A stretch of DNA of 64,000 nucleotides from Desulfobotulus alkaliphilus (GTDB lineage Bacteria > Desulfobacterota > Desulfobacteria > Desulfobacterales > ASO4-4). Location: assembly GCF_007830435.1 (NCBI RefSeq), contig NZ_VLLC01000011.1, positions 29,268 to 93,267 of the forward strand, given 5' to 3'. Of this stretch, positions 61,508 through 64,000 are shown one piece after another. Under the pieces are notes generated by a model that worked only from the letters and a program-made list of their open reading frames with translations, did not search any database and was not told the origin of the DNA. Position 1 is the stretch's first letter. Every line of letters starts with the position of its first letter. A program made the position numbers and the translations under genes.

Positions 61508-62574
61508 TCCGCCTCCTTGTTTTCGAGCCGGTTGCGCGACAGCTCAATGGCGGCATGAAGTTTTTGCTGCAAAACCTTTTTGGGTGGCAGTTCGGTGAGG
61601 TATTCGGCCACATGGATGCCGGACTGGCCGAGTTCCAGCAGTTCGATCCGTTCGTCATCCTTGCCGGAGCAGAGGATGATGCCCAGTGGCGCTTCCTCGC
61701 CCGGTTTGCGTTCGTATCTGTCGAGCCAGCGCAGGTACAAGGACATTTGCCCAAAATGATCGGGCCGGAATTTGTCCAGCTTCAGTTCAATGGCGATCAG
61801 CCGTCTGAGGCCACGGTGGAAGAACAGCAGATCCAGATAAAAATCATCGCCATCCACGGTCATGCGTTTTTGTCGGGCAACAAAGGAGAAGCCCGCGCCC
61901 AGTTCGAGCAGAAAGGATTCCATTTCCCGGAGGATGGCGGCCTCAAGATCTTTTTCGAGGTAGGCGTCTTTCATACCGAGAAAATCCAGAACGTAGGGAT
62001 CACGAAAGACCAGATCCGGGGTCATCAGATTCTCTTTTTGCAAGGCATCCAGTTCCATGCGGGCCAGATCCTTGGGCTTGCGGGACAAGGCGGTTCGCTC
62101 ATAAAGCATGGAGCCGATTTTTGTTTGCAGGGTGCGGGTACTCCAACCTTCAATCCTGCACATTTCAGCGTAGAAATCTCGTTTGAGGGGGTCATCAAGA
62201 TAGATGAGTGCCTTGAAATGCGTCCAGCTCAATTGTCTCCGCATTGCGGAGACAGTTGCCTCTTCGGGAAACGCCTCGGAAAACCGGATCATATGGCGAA
62301 GAGACTTCTCAGAAAATCCTCGCCCGAACTCCAGTTCCAATTCTCTCCCCGTTGCGGAGACAATCTGCCCACCATATTCGGCGCGCTCTCCCTTGAGAAT
62401 CTCCGTGTTAATCCGCTTGCCGATACGCCAATAAAGCAGGGTCAGGCCAGCGTTGACGGCAGTTGCCACCTGGGCACGGGTTTCTTTTATCAAGGCCCGG
62501 ATATCGTCCAGCAGCACACCACCGGAACCCACCATCAAAACCTCCCGGCTCCTGGACTTTGCAGTCTTTTTCAT
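61504..62574 (-). CDS. YhcG/DUF1016 PDDEXK-family nuclease
   Basis: The 356-residue protein has the DUF1016 N-terminal domain (about 1-170, with ALIYLDDPLKRDFYAEMC) and a C-terminal PD-(D/E)XK-like domain: DAYLEKDLEAAILREMESFL, GFSFVARQKRM, DDFYLDLLFFHRGLRRLIAIELK. Such genes travel with type I restriction systems and other defence loci. An hsdR remnant lies directly downstream, so this is probably what is left of a larger restriction locus. Repeat R2 copy 3 begins about 55 bp upstream of the start, in the likely promoter zone. Confidence 0.88.
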   Translation of the reverse strand: MKKTAKSRSREVLMVGSGGVLLDDIRALIKETRAQVATAVNAGLTLLYWRIGKRINTEILKGERAEYGGQIVSATGRELELEFGRGFSEKSLRHMIRFSEAFPEEATVSAMRRQLSWTHFKALIYLDDPLKRDFYAEMCRIEGWSTRTLQTKIGSMLYERTALSRKPKDLARMELDALQKENLMTPDLVFRDPYVLDFLGMKDAYLEKDLEAAILREMESFLLELGAGFSFVARQKRMTVDGDDFYLDLLFFHRGLRRLIAIELKLDKFRPDHFGQMSLYLRWLDRYERKPGEEAPLGIILCSGKDDERIELLELGQSGIHVAEYLTELPPKKVLQQKLHAAIELSRNRLENKEAE

Positions 62575-62629
62575 CGATCCGCCTCTCCGACAATCGGTTC
62601 CAGAAATCCTTCCCTATGCATTAAGGAAA

Positions 62630-62854
62630 TCTGATTATCACTCTCTTTCAGCCATAGAAATTTTAAGCCATGGAAATTACATGTCCAGATTTTGCGATTG
62701 TTGACGGGCACCCGTAAAGGGTGCCCCTACAAAACAGGGGCCGTAAAAACCATTCGTAGGGGCAGGCCTTGCGCCTGCCCGCATGAAAGCTCTCACCATG
62801 GACCTGACAACAATCTGGTCAGCAGGCTATGGCTGAGTCAGGGTAGTAATCAGA
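62630..62854. repeat. R2 mobile repeat, copy 3
   Basis: The 225-bp element has ends TCTGATTATC and GTAGTAATCAGA. It is flanked by the perfect 8-bp direct repeat TAAGGAAA (62622-62629 and 62855-62862). It has the same internal hairpins as copies 1 and 2. Confidence 0.95.
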
Positions 62855-62933
62855 TAAGGAAAAGCCCTTATCCAGTCTTGCGTTCCAGGACAAGGCTTTT
62901 CTTTTGACCGGGGCGGTGAAAACCTTTTCCACC

Positions 62934-64000
62934 TTACAGCCCCATAACCCCCGGCCCCAGAATCCCGTGGGGATCCAGATGCTTCTTCACGGCCCGCAGC
63001 AGTTCCATGCTTTCTCCCCCGAGCTGTTTTTCCATGAAAGGCCCCATCATCCTTCCTACGCCGTGGTGGTGGGAGAGGGTGCCCCCTGCATGGAGGATGC
63101 GTTCAATGATCTCCCTGTGAAAGGCCCTGTAACTGTCCAGATCTTCCATGCGGGCGATGAAGATAAAGTAGAGATTGGTGCCCTGGGGATAGAAATGGGA
63201 AGCGTGGGTCATGCAGACGGTCTGGGGGCGCGCCTTGATGAAGGCCCGCACACTGTCATGCACCCGGTGCAGGGCTGACCAGGTGACGCCCGTTTCCAGG
63301 GTATCAATGATGATGCCGAAATCCAGCAGATCTTCCCGCATGTAGGGATCAAGGTAGCGGCCATGCTCCCACTTGTGCACCGGGTAGGAAGTGAGGCCCA
63401 TGGCCCCGAATTTTTTGGCAATACGTCGGACGTTTTTTGCCACATTCCGGCTGAAGCCCGCTTCCCCCTCCGCCGTGCCCAGGGCGAGGCAGCGTTCCAT
63501 GGGCCGGTATCCGCTAAAGCGCATGAGGCTGTCCAGCGGCCCGCCTTCCACGCCATAGAGCTTCAGGGCCACATCCGTTTCTTCGGCATCCGAGATGCGG
63601 AACACCGCAGGCATGCCGCACTGGGCCTGGGTGATCTCTCTGGATGCGGCCACGGCCCTTTTCCAGTCCGGAAAAATGAAGGAAAAGCGTCTGGTGTTTT
63701 CCGGCATTTTGCGGAAGATTTTTAAGGTCACACTGACGAGAACCCCGAAGGCCCCTTCGCTTCCCTTGAAAATATCCTGAATCTTAGGACCCGTAGCCGT
63801 TGCGGGAACACTTTGTGTCACAATCTCCCCTCTTGGGGTGATGACTTCCACGGCAAGGAGGAGATCCGCCGCATCGCCGTAATAGGAGGAGGCCTGCCCC
63901 GATCCCAGGGTGAGAATCCATCCGCCCACGGTGCTGAACTCAAAGGACTGGGGGAAGTGGCCGCAGGTGTAGGGCCGCAGGGCACCGAAGCGTTTGGGAG
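62934..64000 (-). CDS. FAD-linked oxidase (glycolate/lactate oxidase or alkyl-DHAP synthase type), partial
   Basis: At least 355 codons are present; the frame continues past the right edge, so the N-terminus is missing. The visible part has the end of the FAD-binding PCMH domain (STVGGWILTLGSGQASSYYG, DIFKGSEGAFGVL) and the C-terminal oxidase domain with the SHHHGVGR motif. That His-rich motif is characteristic of alkyl-dihydroxyacetone-phosphate synthase-like enzymes, which make ether lipids, as well as of some related glycolate-oxidase-type enzymes. A lipid role would fit the acyltransferases elsewhere in the window, but this is inference. Confidence 0.85.
   Translation of the reverse strand, partial: PKRFGALRPYTCGHFPQSFEFSTVGGWILTLGSGQASSYYGDAADLLLAVEVITPRGEIVTQSVPATATGPKIQDIFKGSEGAFGVLVSVTLKIFRKMPENTRRFSFIFPDWKRAVAASREITQAQCGMPAVFRISDAEETDVALKLYGVEGGPLDSLMRFSGYRPMERCLALGTAEGEAGFSRNVAKNVRRIAKKFGAMGLTSYPVHKWEHGRYLDPYMREDLLDFGIIIDTLETGVTWSALHRVHDSVRAFIKARPQTVCMTHASHFYPQGTNLYFIFIARMEDLDSYRAFHREIIERILHAGGTLSHHHGVGRMMGPFMEKQLGGESMELLRAVKKHLDPHGILGPGVMGL

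Noticed and set aside
61435-62634. Plus-strand open frame of 399 codons opposite the YhcG gene
   Set aside because: The minus-strand frame has clear DUF1016/PDDEXK motifs; the plus-strand frame has none and runs into repeat flanks.
62692-62907. Open frame through repeat R2 copy 3
   Set aside because: The translated part is the repeat itself, which also occurs at two other loci in different frames and orientations.
1-64000. CRISPR array
   Set aside because: The repeated sequences are dispersed, hundreds of bp long and palindromic; no regularly spaced short repeats or cas genes were seen.

Overview
The window reads as a chromosomal segment of a Gram-negative anaerobe, most likely a sulfate-reducer-type member of the Desulfobacterota (Desulfobacteraceae-like). 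This is an inference from the gene mix (NIL-domain ferredoxin, CGGC protein, citramalate synthase beside 2-isopropylmalate synthase, outer-membrane lipoprotein genes, many Cache-type sensors) and from the tmRNA tag ADDYNYAVAA. No rRNA, CRISPR array, integrase or complete transposase was seen.

Layout. 1-6.6 kb: mnmA with a NIL/ferredoxin gene, an SDR dehydrogenase followed by a PlsC-alpha/beta-hydrolase fusion, tRNA-Leu(UAG) and a queuosine-tRNA mannosyltransferase-like gene. 6.6-15 kb: typA, a small recombinase-like HTH protein, tmRNA, a MurU-AmgK-like fusion for muropeptide recycling, and plsB. 15-21.3 kb: a small membrane protein, a receiver-receiver-HisKA regulator, copA and a PurF paralogue without the catalytic cysteine. 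21.5-30.4 kb: branched-chain amino-acid biosynthesis (ilvD, ilvB, ilvN, a CGGC gene, cimA, leuA), opening with a clear transcription attenuator: a 28-codon leader peptide with eleven consecutive Leu/Ile/Val codons and then an intrinsic terminator. 31-40.8 kb: a DMT exporter, an MCP / binding-protein / hybrid-kinase sensory operon, a thioesterase, a DJ-1/PfpI protein and a small-molecule kinase. 41-64 kb is accessory and scarred: lipocalin, Cys-rich secreted proteins, several methyltransferases, DUF2442 with a broken DUF4160 partner, mrr, an NCS2 permease fused to an anti-sigma-like ATPase domain, a possible small biosynthetic cluster (CAT-like acyltransferase, ATP-grasp/methyltransferase fusion, GT1 glycosyltransferase), an ion transporter behind a structured leader, an Lnt-like gene, gene remnants (lipocalin, HsdR, YhcG, Mrr), an intact YhcG-type nuclease, and an FAD-linked oxidase running off the right edge.

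The most striking non-coding feature is two families of non-autonomous mobile repeats. Family R1 (one partial and five full copies, 272-475 bp, ends GTAACTGTTCAGCAC-like) folds as a long hairpin built from nested exchangeable modules; three copies are flanked by perfect 8-bp direct repeats. Family R2 (three copies, about 224 bp, ends TCTGATTAC/GTAATCAGA) is also flanked by 8-bp direct repeats. R1 sits just behind stop codons throughout the branched-chain amino-acid region, and one R1 end supplies the mnmA stop codon.
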